From the NCBI GenBank assembly GCA_947476195.1, contig CANJPT010000002.1:1-64000 (forward strand): a stretch of DNA of 64,000 nucleotides, written 5' to 3'. The stretch is from Lewinellaceae bacterium (lineage in GTDB: Bacteria; Bacteroidota; Bacteroidia; Chitinophagales; Saprospiraceae). A program made the translations under genes and the position numbers. The notes beneath the pieces are model-generated. The model worked only from the letters and a program-made list of their open reading frames with translations. It ran no database searches and was not told the DNA's origin. Position 1 is the stretch's first letter. Every line of letters begins with the position of its first letter. Shown in pieces: positions 26,980-36,098 of this stretch.

Positions 26980-27450
26980 ATGCGCTATTTAATACTCATC
27001 CTGTTTTTCAATCTTCCCTGCATCGCCGGGGCGACTATTGCGGTGCCCAATAGTCAGACTTATCCAGTTATTGCCACGCAAGCCATAAACCGTGAATTTT
27101 CGCCAAAAAAGGATCGAATTTTGGATCGTATTGCTGAAAGAATATTGCAAAAACGGCTAAGAAAAATCGAAAAAGGCTTTGGACAGACCTTCGGTGAAGA
27201 GGGTAAGTTGTTGTCCATCTTGGGGTTTTCATTCAGTATTCTGGCAATCGCAATATTTTTCATCGAGTTCTACTGGGTAACCTTATTCCTATTAGTGGCC
27301 GGGCTAATTTTGAGTTTAATTGGTTTTTCATTAGCTAAGTTTAGCAAAAAGTGGATAAAAGGTCTGGCCATTGCTGGAATTGTGATATCCTCATTGGCAT
27401 TAGGTCTTATATTAGGATTACTAATAATTGCTTTAGGATTATATTTATAG
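26980..27450 (+). CDS. Small membrane protein of unknown function, tandem paralog A
   Basis: This 156-residue protein has a signal-like N-terminus (MRYLILILFFNLPCIAGA), a charged basic middle (about 35-70) and three or four C-terminal hydrophobic helices rich in Gly/Leu/Ile (about 72-156). The layout resembles DUF4190-type membrane proteins but I cannot assign a family. The first ~60 nt of coding sequence are nearly identical to those of the next gene, while the rest has diverged. Function unknown. Confidence 0.65.
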   Translation: MRYLILILFFNLPCIAGATIAVPNSQTYPVIATQAINREFSPKKDRILDRIAERILQKRLRKIEKGFGQTFGEEGKLLSILGFSFSILAIAIFFIEFYWVTLFLLVAGLILSLIGFSLAKFSKKWIKGLAIAGIVISSLALGLILGLLIIALGLYL

Positions 27451-27532
27451 TACTACCATAATGCAGATTTCAAGTGCGCGACAAAAACGGACTGTTGAAC
27501 CACTTTATGTTGATCTTAATAAAATCTGAGCC

Positions 27533-28012
27533 ATGCGTTATTTAATGTTCAACCTGTTTTTCAATCTTCCTTGCATCGCCAGGGCCACCATATCAATACA
27601 GGTAACTCAGATGGGTGTTTCTTCGACTCCAAGTTCGGTCTCCTTAAAAAGAACCCTTCATAAAAACAGTTTATTCAATCATTTTGTAAGAAAAACAGCC
27701 CAAAAACGAATGCTAAAAACCATGGCCCAATGGAATGGCCATCCTGGCAAATGGCTTCTTATTTCAGGGTTCACAATTGGCGTACTCGTAGTTTTAGCCA
27801 GTTTGCCCCCACTCTCTTTCGCCCTGTTTCTTGATTTTGGTTTAGCCTACTTAATTCTACTCATTTCGTTGAGTCTGAGCGGACTGGCGCTGAGTATTTT
27901 AGGAATGAAAAAAGTCGCAGGCTGGGAGCAGACAAAAAGACTTATCATAGCCGGGATGGTGTTGAATAGCCTTGTTATCCTTTTTGGACTGCTTCTGATC
28001 GGGGGTGCTTAA
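27533..28012 (+). CDS. Small membrane protein of unknown function, tandem paralog B
   Basis: This 159-residue protein shares the start (MRYLM-NLFFNLPCIA) and architecture of the preceding gene: signal-like segment, basic middle and several C-terminal hydrophobic helices (about 75-159). The nucleotide match is strong over the first codons and weak thereafter. This points to tandem duplication with selection or conversion on the 5' end. An 82-bp spacer separates the two. Function unknown. Confidence 0.65.
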   Translation: MRYLMFNLFFNLPCIARATISIQVTQMGVSSTPSSVSLKRTLHKNSLFNHFVRKTAQKRMLKTMAQWNGHPGKWLLISGFTIGVLVVLASLPPLSFALFLDFGLAYLILLISLSLSGLALSILGMKKVAGWEQTKRLIIAGMVLNSLVILFGLLLIGGA

Positions 28013-28128
28013 TTGATTATTTCAAAGTCATCGCTTGACCCAATGCTTAAAATTGTGTATTTTGTGCCTTTATTAACCCTATCCCATGTCTTTGGAACGA
28101 GTTCATTTGGGACAATTAATTCAATGTA

Positions 28129-29388
28129 GTGGATCCAAAAAAACATCCCAACAGATTTACTAATTTCTGGAAAAAATTAGGACCAGGACTCATCACCGGC
28201 GCCAGCGACGATGATCCATCCGGCATTGCCACCTATTCACAGGCCGGCGCCATGTTTGGGCTTTCTACGCTCTGGACGGCATTATTATCCTACCCCCTGA
28301 TGGTGGCTGTGCAGGAAATGTGCGCCCGAATTGGCATAGTGACGCGTCAGGGATTGACAGGGGTATTGAAACTACATTATCCCAAACCTCTGCTATATGG
28401 GATGATCTTGTTCAGTGTACCCGCCATAATAATCAATATCGGAGCTGATATTCAAGCGATGGGTGCTGTGACCAACATGCTTTTCCCACAGATACAGCCT
28501 CATTGGGCCAGTGTGTTCTTTACCTTGTTGTTGTTGGTCAGTATTGTTTTTTTACCCTACAAACCCTTAGCAGCGGTGCTCAAATACCTTTGTTTATCGT
28601 TGCTATTATACCTGATTGTGCCCTTTATCGTCAAACTTGATTTTCCGGCTATCCTAGTACACACCTTCGTGCCGACCCTCAAATTTGAAAAAGATTACCT
28701 GATTATATTGGTGGGAATTTTGGGAACAACCATTTCACCCTACCTTTTTTTTTGGCAAACCAGTATGGAAGTGGAGGAAGTAGGTAACCGTAGTAATACG
28801 ATTGTGGTAGATAAAAAGCTGATCACAAACATGCGCCAGGATGTTGACTTTGGGATGTTTCTGACCTGCCTGGTTTTCTTTTTTATCATTTTGACGACCG
28901 GGACAGTGCTTTTTGAAGGAGGGGTACACGATATCAACACTGTACAGGATGCCGCCATCGCCTTACGTCCGCTTGCTGGTGACGGAGCCTATTGGCTCTT
29001 TGCACTCGGAGTGATTGGCACTGGTATGCTTGCCATCCCGGTACTGGCCGGAGCGGTGTCGTATATTCTGGCGGAAGCTTTTGATTGGGCAGAGGGCATG
29101 AATAAAAAATACTACGAGGCGAAAGGTTTTTACGCCGTCATGGCAATTTCACTCGGACTTGGGCTACTGTTTGATTATGGAGGTATTAGTCCTATTGATG
29201 CATTATTGCTGGCGGCTGTTTTATATGGAATTACAGCACCCGTGCTGATCGCTATGGTGTTGCATATTTCCAACAATTCCGTCATCATGGGTACTTTTGT
29301 GAATGGGCGATGGTCTAATTTTTTGGGCGGCGCAGCCTGCGTGATTATGACTGCTGCTGCCAGTGTTTTAATTTATTTTTTAGTTTAA
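28129..29388 (+). CDS. Nramp-related divalent metal transporter
   Basis: This 419-residue inner-membrane protein has about 11 helices and the Nramp fold. The first helix motif reads ASDDDPSGIAT near residue 25-35 instead of the DPGN of classical Mn/Fe Nramp proteins, and I see no clear counterpart of the helix-6 Met that favours transition metals. These are features described for the Nramp-related Mg2+ transporters (NRMT), so Mg2+ transport is plausible but inferred. GTG at 28129 is taken as start; MDPKKHPNRFTNFWKKLGPG is typical of the family. It is followed 15 bp later by an L,D-transpeptidase gene. Confidence 0.8.
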   Translation: MDPKKHPNRFTNFWKKLGPGLITGASDDDPSGIATYSQAGAMFGLSTLWTALLSYPLMVAVQEMCARIGIVTRQGLTGVLKLHYPKPLLYGMILFSVPAIIINIGADIQAMGAVTNMLFPQIQPHWASVFFTLLLLVSIVFLPYKPLAAVLKYLCLSLLLYLIVPFIVKLDFPAILVHTFVPTLKFEKDYLIILVGILGTTISPYLFFWQTSMEVEEVGNRSNTIVVDKKLITNMRQDVDFGMFLTCLVFFFIILTTGTVLFEGGVHDINTVQDAAIALRPLAGDGAYWLFALGVIGTGMLAIPVLAGAVSYILAEAFDWAEGMNKKYYEAKGFYAVMAISLGLGLLFDYGGISPIDALLLAAVLYGITAPVLIAMVLHISNNSVIMGTFVNGRWSNFLGGAACVIMTAAASVLIYFLV

Positions 29389-29403
29389 AATAGGAGCATC
29401 GGG

Positions 29404-30492
29404 ATGCAATATTTAAGCTTAAAAATATCTGGTCTTTATGAAGCTGCTATCAGGTGTATCGGTTGGAAAACAAGCTATGTCCACCTCTCTGTTCTATCTA
29501 TTGTTGTACTACTGTCGAATTCCTGCAAACAAAAATCCAGTGTAGAACCGGAATCTCAAAAGCAAGCTGATAAGGTGACACAAATGGTTAAGCCAAAACC
29601 TGAACCACCACAAGCCAAAATAGTGGTTCCAAAAGACATCGTAATCGGAAATTTTTTTCAGTTCCTTGATACGATCGTGCGACAGAACGACACCTTAGGC
29701 AGCTACCCATTGACCGAAAACCTACTGCTGCGTGCGAACCCATGGATCCTGGATTCACTAATCAATACCGATTATTATATTCAGATGTCGTTTGGTAATT
29801 TTGTGTACGATCAGAAAAAAATGCGGGTGTTAAAAGCTGGCGATACCCTTCTGATTCCAGGGCCAAAAACAGCCACTGCCTTGCTCGAAAAAATGGCAAA
29901 AACATGGCTGGATATCAATATCCCTGCTTTTGAACTACGCATCATCGAGGGTGATAGCGTGCTATTTAAAGTTCCTGTCCGGGTAGGTAAAAGTAAAAAG
30001 AAATACCTCGAAGCAGCTGGCCATACGGTAGATCTTAGAACACGGACCGGAACCGGCCAGATTATCCGGGTCAATCGGTATCCTATTTTTATAGATCCGG
30101 TAACTGGAAAAAGATTTAAGTTTACCAAACGCGACGATCACAAAACTACCCTTATGCCACAAATCCCCTGGCTCGAACCAATCATTAACGGACAACGCTA
30201 CGGACAAATGATACACCCCACGACCAATCCCAGATCGCTTGGGAAGCCTACCTCGAATGGATGTATTGGTATTGGCGAGGCAAATGCCTGGCGCTTGTAC
30301 TTTTTTGCCCCAATTGGCACTAAGGTGCACATTCGCTTTGACTTACAAGAGATCAATGCAGCTGGAGATACGCTTAACTATGAGAATATTTACCGACTTA
30401 AACGAACAGGAAAGTCTCTGAAACCTATTTCTGTTGCAGGTTTCTGGCCTGGAAAAATGGCTGGAATTTGCGTTTGCGACACCATGTTTTAA
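29404..30492 (+). CDS. L,D-transpeptidase (YkuD domain) protein
   Basis: This 362-residue envelope protein has an N-terminal hydrophobic segment ending in SNSC, a possible but atypical lipobox, a linker rich in Lys/Pro/Glu, a substrate-binding region (about 75-165) and a YkuD catalytic domain with H-x-T-x-N at about 262 and the nucleophile motif TSNGCIG at about 278. Such enzymes form 3-3 peptidoglycan crosslinks or attach proteins to peptidoglycan. It stands at the head of an envelope block with the MCE lipid transport genes. Confidence 0.85.
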   Translation: MQYLSLKISGLYEAAIRCIGWKTSYVHLSVLSIVVLLSNSCKQKSSVEPESQKQADKVTQMVKPKPEPPQAKIVVPKDIVIGNFFQFLDTIVRQNDTLGSYPLTENLLLRANPWILDSLINTDYYIQMSFGNFVYDQKKMRVLKAGDTLLIPGPKTATALLEKMAKTWLDINIPAFELRIIEGDSVLFKVPVRVGKSKKKYLEAAGHTVDLRTRTGTGQIIRVNRYPIFIDPVTGKRFKFTKRDDHKTTLMPQIPWLEPIINGQRYGQMIHPTTNPRSLGKPTSNGCIGIGEANAWRLYFFAPIGTKVHIRFDLQEINAAGDTLNYENIYRLKRTGKSLKPISVAGFWPGKMAGICVCDTMF

Positions 30493-30511
30493 CCGACGAA
30501 ATGATTCAACC

Positions 30512-31282
30512 ATGCTAATCCTGCCCAACGACCTTAAATCATTCATCCGTGAAACCGGCGAAATTTTCCGTTTCATACTTCGCTTTTTTCGGGAAGGGTT
30601 TCGCCCTCGTTATGAAGTGGCGGAGTTTATTCGCCAGTGTTATGTGATTGGCTACAAATCATTGCCGCTGGTAGCACTTACTGCGTTTATCATAGGTATC
30701 GTGCTGACGATGCAATTGCGACCTACGATGGTCAGTTACGGGGTAGATGTCCAGATTCCGGCAATGGTAGGCGTAGCGATTGTTCGGGAAATCGGGCCTA
30801 TACTGACCGCACTTATTTTTGCGGGGAAGATTGGCTCCAGCATCGGTGCAGAACTCGGTTCAATGAAAGTAACCGAACAGATAGACGCGATGGAGGTTTC
30901 AGGCACTAATCCATTCAAATATCTGGTGGTAACCCGCACACTTGCTGCCATGTTGATGTTGCCGGTGCTGGTCGTGCTGGCGGACGGGATTGCGCTATTT
31001 GGTTCCTTTTTGGGTGTAAATATTTATGAATCACTCACGTTTAACTTGTTTTTCAAAAAGGTTTTTGACAACCTGATTTATATAGATGTCATTCCCGCTT
31101 TCATCAAAACTTTCTTTTTTGGCTTTGCCGTGGGAATCATCGGCTGCTTCAAAGGGTATTATTCCGAAAAAGGAACCGAAGGCGTGGGGCTTTCAGCCAA
31201 TTCCTCGGTTGTCGTGTCGTCCGTATTAATTTTTATCATTGACCTGGTCGCTGTTCAAATTGCAGAATTATTCCAACATTAG
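30512..31282 (+). CDS. mlaE: MlaE-family ABC permease
   Basis: This 256-residue inner-membrane permease has five or six helices and the typical MlaE segments (VVREIGPILTALIFAGKIGSSIGAELGSMKVTEQIDAME; cytoplasmic motif IGCFKGYYSEKGTEGVG). With MlaF and the MCE protein it moves phospholipids between inner and outer membranes. The start at 30512 (MLILPNDL) follows the previous stop by 20 bp; the longer ORF-track start would overlap the L,D-transpeptidase gene. Confidence 0.9.
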   Translation: MLILPNDLKSFIRETGEIFRFILRFFREGFRPRYEVAEFIRQCYVIGYKSLPLVALTAFIIGIVLTMQLRPTMVSYGVDVQIPAMVGVAIVREIGPILTALIFAGKIGSSIGAELGSMKVTEQIDAMEVSGTNPFKYLVVTRTLAAMLMLPVLVVLADGIALFGSFLGVNIYESLTFNLFFKKVFDNLIYIDVIPAFIKTFFFGFAVGIIGCFKGYYSEKGTEGVGLSANSSVVVSSVLIFIIDLVAVQIAELFQH

Positions 31283-31295
31283 GTGCTTTTTTAGA

Positions 31296-31321
31296 TGACA
31301 CCTCAAATTCCGGAGGTGTCA
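31296..31321. other. Hairpin between mlaE and mlaF
   Basis: TGACACCTC pairs perfectly with GAGGTGTCA around AAATTCCG in the 74-bp gap. There is no T run behind it, so it is more likely an mRNA processing or stability hairpin than a full terminator (inference). Confidence 0.5.
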
Positions 31322-31356
31322 CGTCAAAAACGATTCACCAGTAAATCAGTAATTTT

Positions 31357-32088
31357 ATGCCCGAAACAGTCATTAAAATAGATGGACTTTGCAAATCCTT
31401 CGGCACCAACCGCGTGTTGGATCATTTCGATCTTTCATTATTTCGGGGAGAAAACCTGGTAGTATTGGGCAAATCCGGCTCCGGAAAATCGGTTTTGATC
31501 AAGTGCATCATCGGACTCATTCAACCCGAACACGGCAAGATCAGGGTATTGGGGGAAAATATCCTAAACCTAAACCAGACTGCATTAGATCATATCCGGG
31601 TTAAAGTTGCTTTCCTTTTTCAAAGCAATGCCTTGTATGACTCGATGACCGTGCGTGAAAACCTTGAATTCCCCCTGCGTCGCCATACCTTTCAACTCTC
31701 CCCCGAGGAAGTGGATGGCATGGTCATGGAAGCACTACAAAACGTGGGGCTTGAACGTACCGTAGATATGATGCCGTCCGAACTTTCCGGTGGGATGCGA
31801 AAACGAATTGCACTGGCAAGAACCCTTATTCTCAAACCCGAGATCATCCTTTACGACGAACCAACCACGGGACTTGACCCCATTACGAGCCTTGAGATTA
31901 TTTCGCTCATCAATAAGATCCAGGAAAAATACCAAACCTCCTCTATGATCATTTCCCATGACATGAAATGTGTAAAATTGGTCGCACAGCGCATTGCCAT
32001 GCTAATTGACGGCAAATGTTACGCCCTGGGTACTTACGAGGAGTTGAGTGCCTCCAGAGATGAAAAAATCAGACAATTCTTCAACTAA
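31357..32088 (+). CDS. mlaF: MlaF-family ABC ATPase
   Basis: This 243-residue cytoplasmic NBD has Walker A GKSGSGKSV (about 38-46), signature LSGGMRKR near 141, Walker B LYDEPTTGLDP and switch His (SHDMKC). It powers the MlaE permease in phospholipid transport. It lies 6 bp before the MCE gene, so the two are co-translated. All catalytic motifs are intact. Confidence 0.92.
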   Translation: MPETVIKIDGLCKSFGTNRVLDHFDLSLFRGENLVVLGKSGSGKSVLIKCIIGLIQPEHGKIRVLGENILNLNQTALDHIRVKVAFLFQSNALYDSMTVRENLEFPLRRHTFQLSPEEVDGMVMEALQNVGLERTVDMMPSELSGGMRKRIALARTLILKPEIILYDEPTTGLDPITSLEIISLINKIQEKYQTSSMIISHDMKCVKLVAQRIAMLIDGKCYALGTYEELSASRDEKIRQFFN

Positions 32089-32094
32089 TACAAC

Positions 32095-33105
32095 ATGAAA
32101 AAGAAATCTTTTGATACTATAAAACTGGGTTTGTTCGTGCTTTCAGCTTTGACCCTGCTCATTATCGCGCTTTACGTACTCGGTAAAAACAAAACTTTCT
32201 TTGGCAACCGGTTTGAGTTGAAATCACAATTTCGAGATGTGAACGGCCTCCTGACTGGCAACAATGTGCGCTTTTCGGGTATTGATGTCGGAAGTGTTCT
32301 TGGAATTAAGATCCTCAATGACACGGTGATCGAAGTGACCATGAATTTGAACCGAAACATGAAAGGTTTCATCCGAAGCAATTCCATAGCAAGTATTGGC
32401 ACCGATGGTTTGATTGGCAACCGGGTAGTCAATATTGAGCCTGCTGGTGGTGATTTCCCCTTCGTGAACGGTGGAGAAACACTCCCTTCCAAAGAGGAAG
32501 TGCGAACCGACGAAATGCTGCGCACCTTATATAACACCAATAAAAATGTTGCCAAAATTTCTGAAGAGGTGCTCAATACAATGAAGCTTATCAACAATAG
32601 CAGCGAATTGACCAGTTTACTCAATGACAAAACCTTATCCCAAAATCTCCGAATATCCTTGCAAAATCTTCGAAATACGACTGAAAATGCTTCGCTGATG
32701 ATGAAAAATGCCGTGAGTACCCTAAAACTTGCCTCTGAAGGAAAAGGGGCGCTCGCAACTGTCCTTACAGATACTACGCTCTCTGCGGACCTTAAGCTCG
32801 CTGTTGGACAAATCAGAACCCTCGAAAATAGTGCCGACCGACTCGTAAATGACCTTAACCAAATGGTCACATCCGTTGAAAAGGATATCAATCAGGGAAA
32901 TGGATCTGTAAATGCCCTTTTACGTGATTCGATCATGGCCAATCAAATGCGAGCCTCGATTAAAAATGTAGAAAAAGGAACTGCAGCTTTTGCCCAGGAC
33001 ATGGAAGCTGCGAAAAGTAATTTCCTGTTCCGTGGGTATTTCAAGAAACAGGAGAAGGAAGCTGCAAAGGCAAAGAAGACGGCCGAAATGAAGGCAAAGC
33101 AATGA
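32095..33105 (+). CDS. mlaD: MlaD-type MCE domain protein
   Basis: This 336-residue protein has one N-terminal membrane helix (about 12-30) and an MCE domain (about 35-125, with RDVNGLLTGNNVRFSGIDVGSV and GTDGLIGNRVV). A long helical, Asn/Thr/Leu-rich tail follows (about 130-310), ending in a Lys/Ala-rich coiled segment. It would form the periplasmic ring that binds lipid for the MlaFE complex. No MlaB or MlaC gene lies next to it, as is common in Bacteroidota. Confidence 0.88.
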   Translation: MKKKSFDTIKLGLFVLSALTLLIIALYVLGKNKTFFGNRFELKSQFRDVNGLLTGNNVRFSGIDVGSVLGIKILNDTVIEVTMNLNRNMKGFIRSNSIASIGTDGLIGNRVVNIEPAGGDFPFVNGGETLPSKEEVRTDEMLRTLYNTNKNVAKISEEVLNTMKLINNSSELTSLLNDKTLSQNLRISLQNLRNTTENASLMMKNAVSTLKLASEGKGALATVLTDTTLSADLKLAVGQIRTLENSADRLVNDLNQMVTSVEKDINQGNGSVNALLRDSIMANQMRASIKNVEKGTAAFAQDMEAAKSNFLFRGYFKKQEKEAAKAKKTAEMKAKQ

Positions 33106-33228
33106 CATGATAAAAGTCAGTCCAGAAAGTAACAGGACGCATTGCATGACAAGCATAATAATATGACCTTTCGTATCCAAAGAATCAACGCTGGATGTTC
33201 CAACCAATGAAATTAAACCCTTAATAAA

Positions 33229-34509
33229 ATGTGCACCCTGATCTTTTATAGCCGCCGAACAAGGGATTTTGAATTATCTGCTCATTTTTTCAGGCTTTTC
33301 TTGCTTTGGTTATGGCTCGTTGCAGGGGCAACTATGAGTCAGGGCCAATCGCTTGATTCGTTGCCTAAAACCCCAGCTCCCCGCGATTACAAACGCCTTG
33401 ATATTTTCCCGGCCATCAGTTATTCCCCTGAAACCAAACTGACGCTAGGTGTTATTGGGATCTATTACCTCGATCTGCGAAAAGGCGACCGAAGCACACC
33501 TTTGTCGACCATCGATTTTTTGGCGGTGTACACCCTCTCTAAACAGGTTTTGTTGGAAAGTCGCTGGGAAATGTTTACCCATGGACGTACGTGGCGCACC
33601 CGCGGGGAGTTACTCCTACAACAATACCCCGACCGCAACTACGGAATTGGCAATAATGCCTCCGTCCTGGTAGCAGAGGTCAATGACAAAGGCACGCGGG
33701 ACACCCTTAATTACTTGAATTACAATTCTAATCGGATCAAATTTTCTCCGGTGGTATTGCGGAAAATAAGGCGGAATCTATTCATCGGCCTGCAAGCCGA
33801 CCTCGAATACGTGTACAAATACACCGTGACACCCGATCAATACTTCTTTCTCAACGCGGATTCCACGCGCATCCGCGATGTGCCTATCGCCGGTTTGAGG
33901 TCAGGAATGGGTTTTCAGATCCTGTTCGACAACCGTGATAACCTGATCAATCCCCTGAAGGGCACTTTTGTGGAATTCAACGACCGCCATTACGGAAAAT
34001 GGCTGGGCAGCGATTATACCTTCAGTTATTACGCGCTGGAATTCCGCCAGTATCTCAACCCTTGGTCAAACCACACGCTGGCATTGCGCGGTCTCGCGAG
34101 TCTGGAATCTACCAACGATGCAGTACCCTTGCGGGCCTTGTCACGGGTGGGCGGACACAAATTCATCCGTGGCTATTTCAAAGGTACCTATCAGGATAAT
34201 AATATGCTCGCATTCGAAACGGAATACCGCTTGCCTTTGTGGCGTGATGGGCAAGCCTCCAAGCTTTGGCAGGTATGGAAACGACTCGGCGTGGCAGGCT
34301 TTTTGGGGGGTGCCCAGGTGTTTAAGGATCCGAAACAGTTGTCGTTTAACCAATTCAACCTGGCAGCTGGCGGCGGGTTGCGCATTTTGCTCAACCCGAA
34401 GTCCCGCTCCAATATCCGGATCGATTATGCCATCGCCCTGCGAAATAATTCAGATGGACCGGGTAAGCGACAGCACGGATTTTATTTCTTCCTCGGGGAG
34501 GCTTTTTAA
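33229..34509 (+). CDS. BamA/TamA-like outer membrane beta-barrel protein
   Basis: This 426-residue exported protein has a signal peptide (about 15-40) and an Omp85-type barrel: LFDNRDNLINPLKGTF near 230, the conserved SRVGGHKFIRGYFKGTY loop near 300 with the (V/I)RG(Y/F) motif, and a C-terminal strand ending in FYFFLGEAF. No POTRA domain is visible, so it resembles the surface-antigen barrels lacking POTRA. It follows the mla genes by 123 bp and may take part in lipid handling at the outer membrane (inference). Confidence 0.8.
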   Translation: MCTLIFYSRRTRDFELSAHFFRLFLLWLWLVAGATMSQGQSLDSLPKTPAPRDYKRLDIFPAISYSPETKLTLGVIGIYYLDLRKGDRSTPLSTIDFLAVYTLSKQVLLESRWEMFTHGRTWRTRGELLLQQYPDRNYGIGNNASVLVAEVNDKGTRDTLNYLNYNSNRIKFSPVVLRKIRRNLFIGLQADLEYVYKYTVTPDQYFFLNADSTRIRDVPIAGLRSGMGFQILFDNRDNLINPLKGTFVEFNDRHYGKWLGSDYTFSYYALEFRQYLNPWSNHTLALRGLASLESTNDAVPLRALSRVGGHKFIRGYFKGTYQDNNMLAFETEYRLPLWRDGQASKLWQVWKRLGVAGFLGGAQVFKDPKQLSFNQFNLAAGGGLRILLNPKSRSNIRIDYAIALRNNSDGPGKRQHGFYFFLGEAF

Positions 34510-34530
34510 TCACCGCTCAAAACATTAAAA

Positions 34531-35841
34531 ATGTCATCCACACAGATACAGAAAAACGACCCCAAAACCATTCGGGCCTGGGTGATGTACGATTGGGCCA
34601 ACTCGGTGTATGTGTTGGTGATCACCTCTGCTATTTTCCCGGCGTATTATAACCAGATCACCCGGCTGAACGGTTCGGGTGTAGTAGATATTTTCGGGAT
34701 TCCCATGGAAAACACGACGGTGTACTCCGTTAATATGGGTCTGGCATTTGGCATCGTTGCCCTGATATCGCCCCTGTTGTCTTCGATCTCTGATTATACG
34801 GGCAACCAAAAGGGATTCATGCGCATGTTCTGTTATCTCGGGGTGCTTGGGTGTTCGATGCTTTTTTGGTTTGATGGGCGGGATCATTTGTATATTGGTC
34901 TGGCCGGTGCTTTGCTTTCCACCATCGGATATTCCGGGAGCATTGTTTTTTACAACTCCTATCTACCTGCTATTGCCACAGAAGATAGGCAGGACAAGGT
35001 TAGCGCCAGAGGCTTTGCGTTCGGATACACTGGCGCCACCATCCTCTTACTGATCAACCTAACCCTCATCATGAATCAAAAAAGGCTGGATATCACGGAT
35101 AGCACCTTACTTCCGCGCGTAGCTTTTTTGCTGACTGGCTTATGGTGGCTGGGGTTTGCACAGATTACTTTTTCCGGTCTTCCCAATCGCATTCTCAATA
35201 AGCAGCCCAAAAGACAAAACCTCTTTAATAGCTATCATGAGTTGATCAAAATATGGAAACGCCTGAGGCAGGAGCGTGAGCTACGTACTTTCTTGCTTAG
35301 TTTCTTTTTTTATATCATGGGAGTGCAAACCGTGCTGTTTATGGCCGGCTCCTTTGGGGAAAAAGAAGTTCACCTGCAAGTTACGCAGCTGATTGTCATG
35401 GTGCTGCTGCTGCAATTTGTGGGTATAGCCGGAGCCTATCTCTTCGCCTGGATTTCCAAAAAACTGGGCAATATATCCAGCATTCGCATTGCTGTAGTGG
35501 TATGGATCATTATCTGTTCCGGATGCTACTTCATCATTACGCCCGTAGATTTTTACATCGCCGGCGGCTGCATCGGTCTGGTGATGGGCGGCATTCAGGC
35601 ACTGTCACGCTCTACCTATTCCAAACTAATCCCCAAAACGGGCAACAACGCTGGCTACTTCAGTTTTTACGATGTGTGTGAAAAACTCGCCATGATGTGC
35701 GGATTGGTCATTTGGGGTTACATGGACAACCTGACCGGAAGCATGCGCACTTCTATTCTGTCGCTGGGGCTTTGGTTTTCGATCAGTCTGGTATTATTGG
35801 TTTTATTGGGGCGGATGCAGCGAAAAGAGAAGGCGGATTAA
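34531..35841 (+). CDS. MFS transporter, UMF1/Atg22-like
   Basis: This 436-residue inner-membrane protein has 12 hydrophobic helices. The start (KTIRAWVMYDWANSVYVLVITSAIFPAYY) is the signature of the UMF1 subfamily (IRAWxxYDWANSxY). Further family segments are GALLSTIGYSGSIVFYNSYLPAIA and GGIQALSRSTYSKLIPK. Relatives include the vacuolar amino acid exporter Atg22; the bacterial substrate is unknown. A Cys-rich mini-ORF follows 20 bp downstream. Confidence 0.87.
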   Translation: MSSTQIQKNDPKTIRAWVMYDWANSVYVLVITSAIFPAYYNQITRLNGSGVVDIFGIPMENTTVYSVNMGLAFGIVALISPLLSSISDYTGNQKGFMRMFCYLGVLGCSMLFWFDGRDHLYIGLAGALLSTIGYSGSIVFYNSYLPAIATEDRQDKVSARGFAFGYTGATILLLINLTLIMNQKRLDITDSTLLPRVAFLLTGLWWLGFAQITFSGLPNRILNKQPKRQNLFNSYHELIKIWKRLRQERELRTFLLSFFFYIMGVQTVLFMAGSFGEKEVHLQVTQLIVMVLLLQFVGIAGAYLFAWISKKLGNISSIRIAVVVWIIICSGCYFIITPVDFYIAGGCIGLVMGGIQALSRSTYSKLIPKTGNNAGYFSFYDVCEKLAMMCGLVIWGYMDNLTGSMRTSILSLGLWFSISLVLLVLLGRMQRKEKAD

Positions 35842-35861
35842 CCCCTTTTTCCGCGCTTCCA

Positions 35862-35945
35862 ATGTTTGGCGCCACACCCGGAACTTGTAGCTACAATGGT
35901 TGCCCCAATCAGGAGCGCACTTGTACCGAAACTTGCCAAGGTTGA
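35862..35945 (+). CDS. Possible 27-residue cysteine-rich mini-protein
   Basis: The reading MFGATPGTCSYNGCPNQE then RTCTETCQG ends in a stop and carries four Cys in 27 residues as CxxxxC and CxxxC pairs, far more than expected by chance. It starts 20 bp after the MFS gene. It is too short for the ORF track on its own start; the track shows it as the tail of a longer reading inside the MFS gene. It could be a metal-binding or secreted mini-protein, or chance. No coding test was possible. Confidence 0.35.
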   Translation: MFGATPGTCSYNGCPNQERTCTETCQG

Positions 35946-36098
35946 GAAACACAATGTTTCTATTAAAATTGGATGTTCCCCTTCATCCCGAAACAATCCG
36001 ATTTTTGCAAAATAGCACTGTGGAGATTTGCGATTACTTCGATCCGAAGGAGGATAAAATCAAGCCCACTTCGAATCGAAATAATCGTATATCTAAAA

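Noticed and set aside
32172-32891. 239-codon minus-strand ORF opposite mlaD
   Set aside because: Ser-rich shadow of the MCE gene with no domain features.
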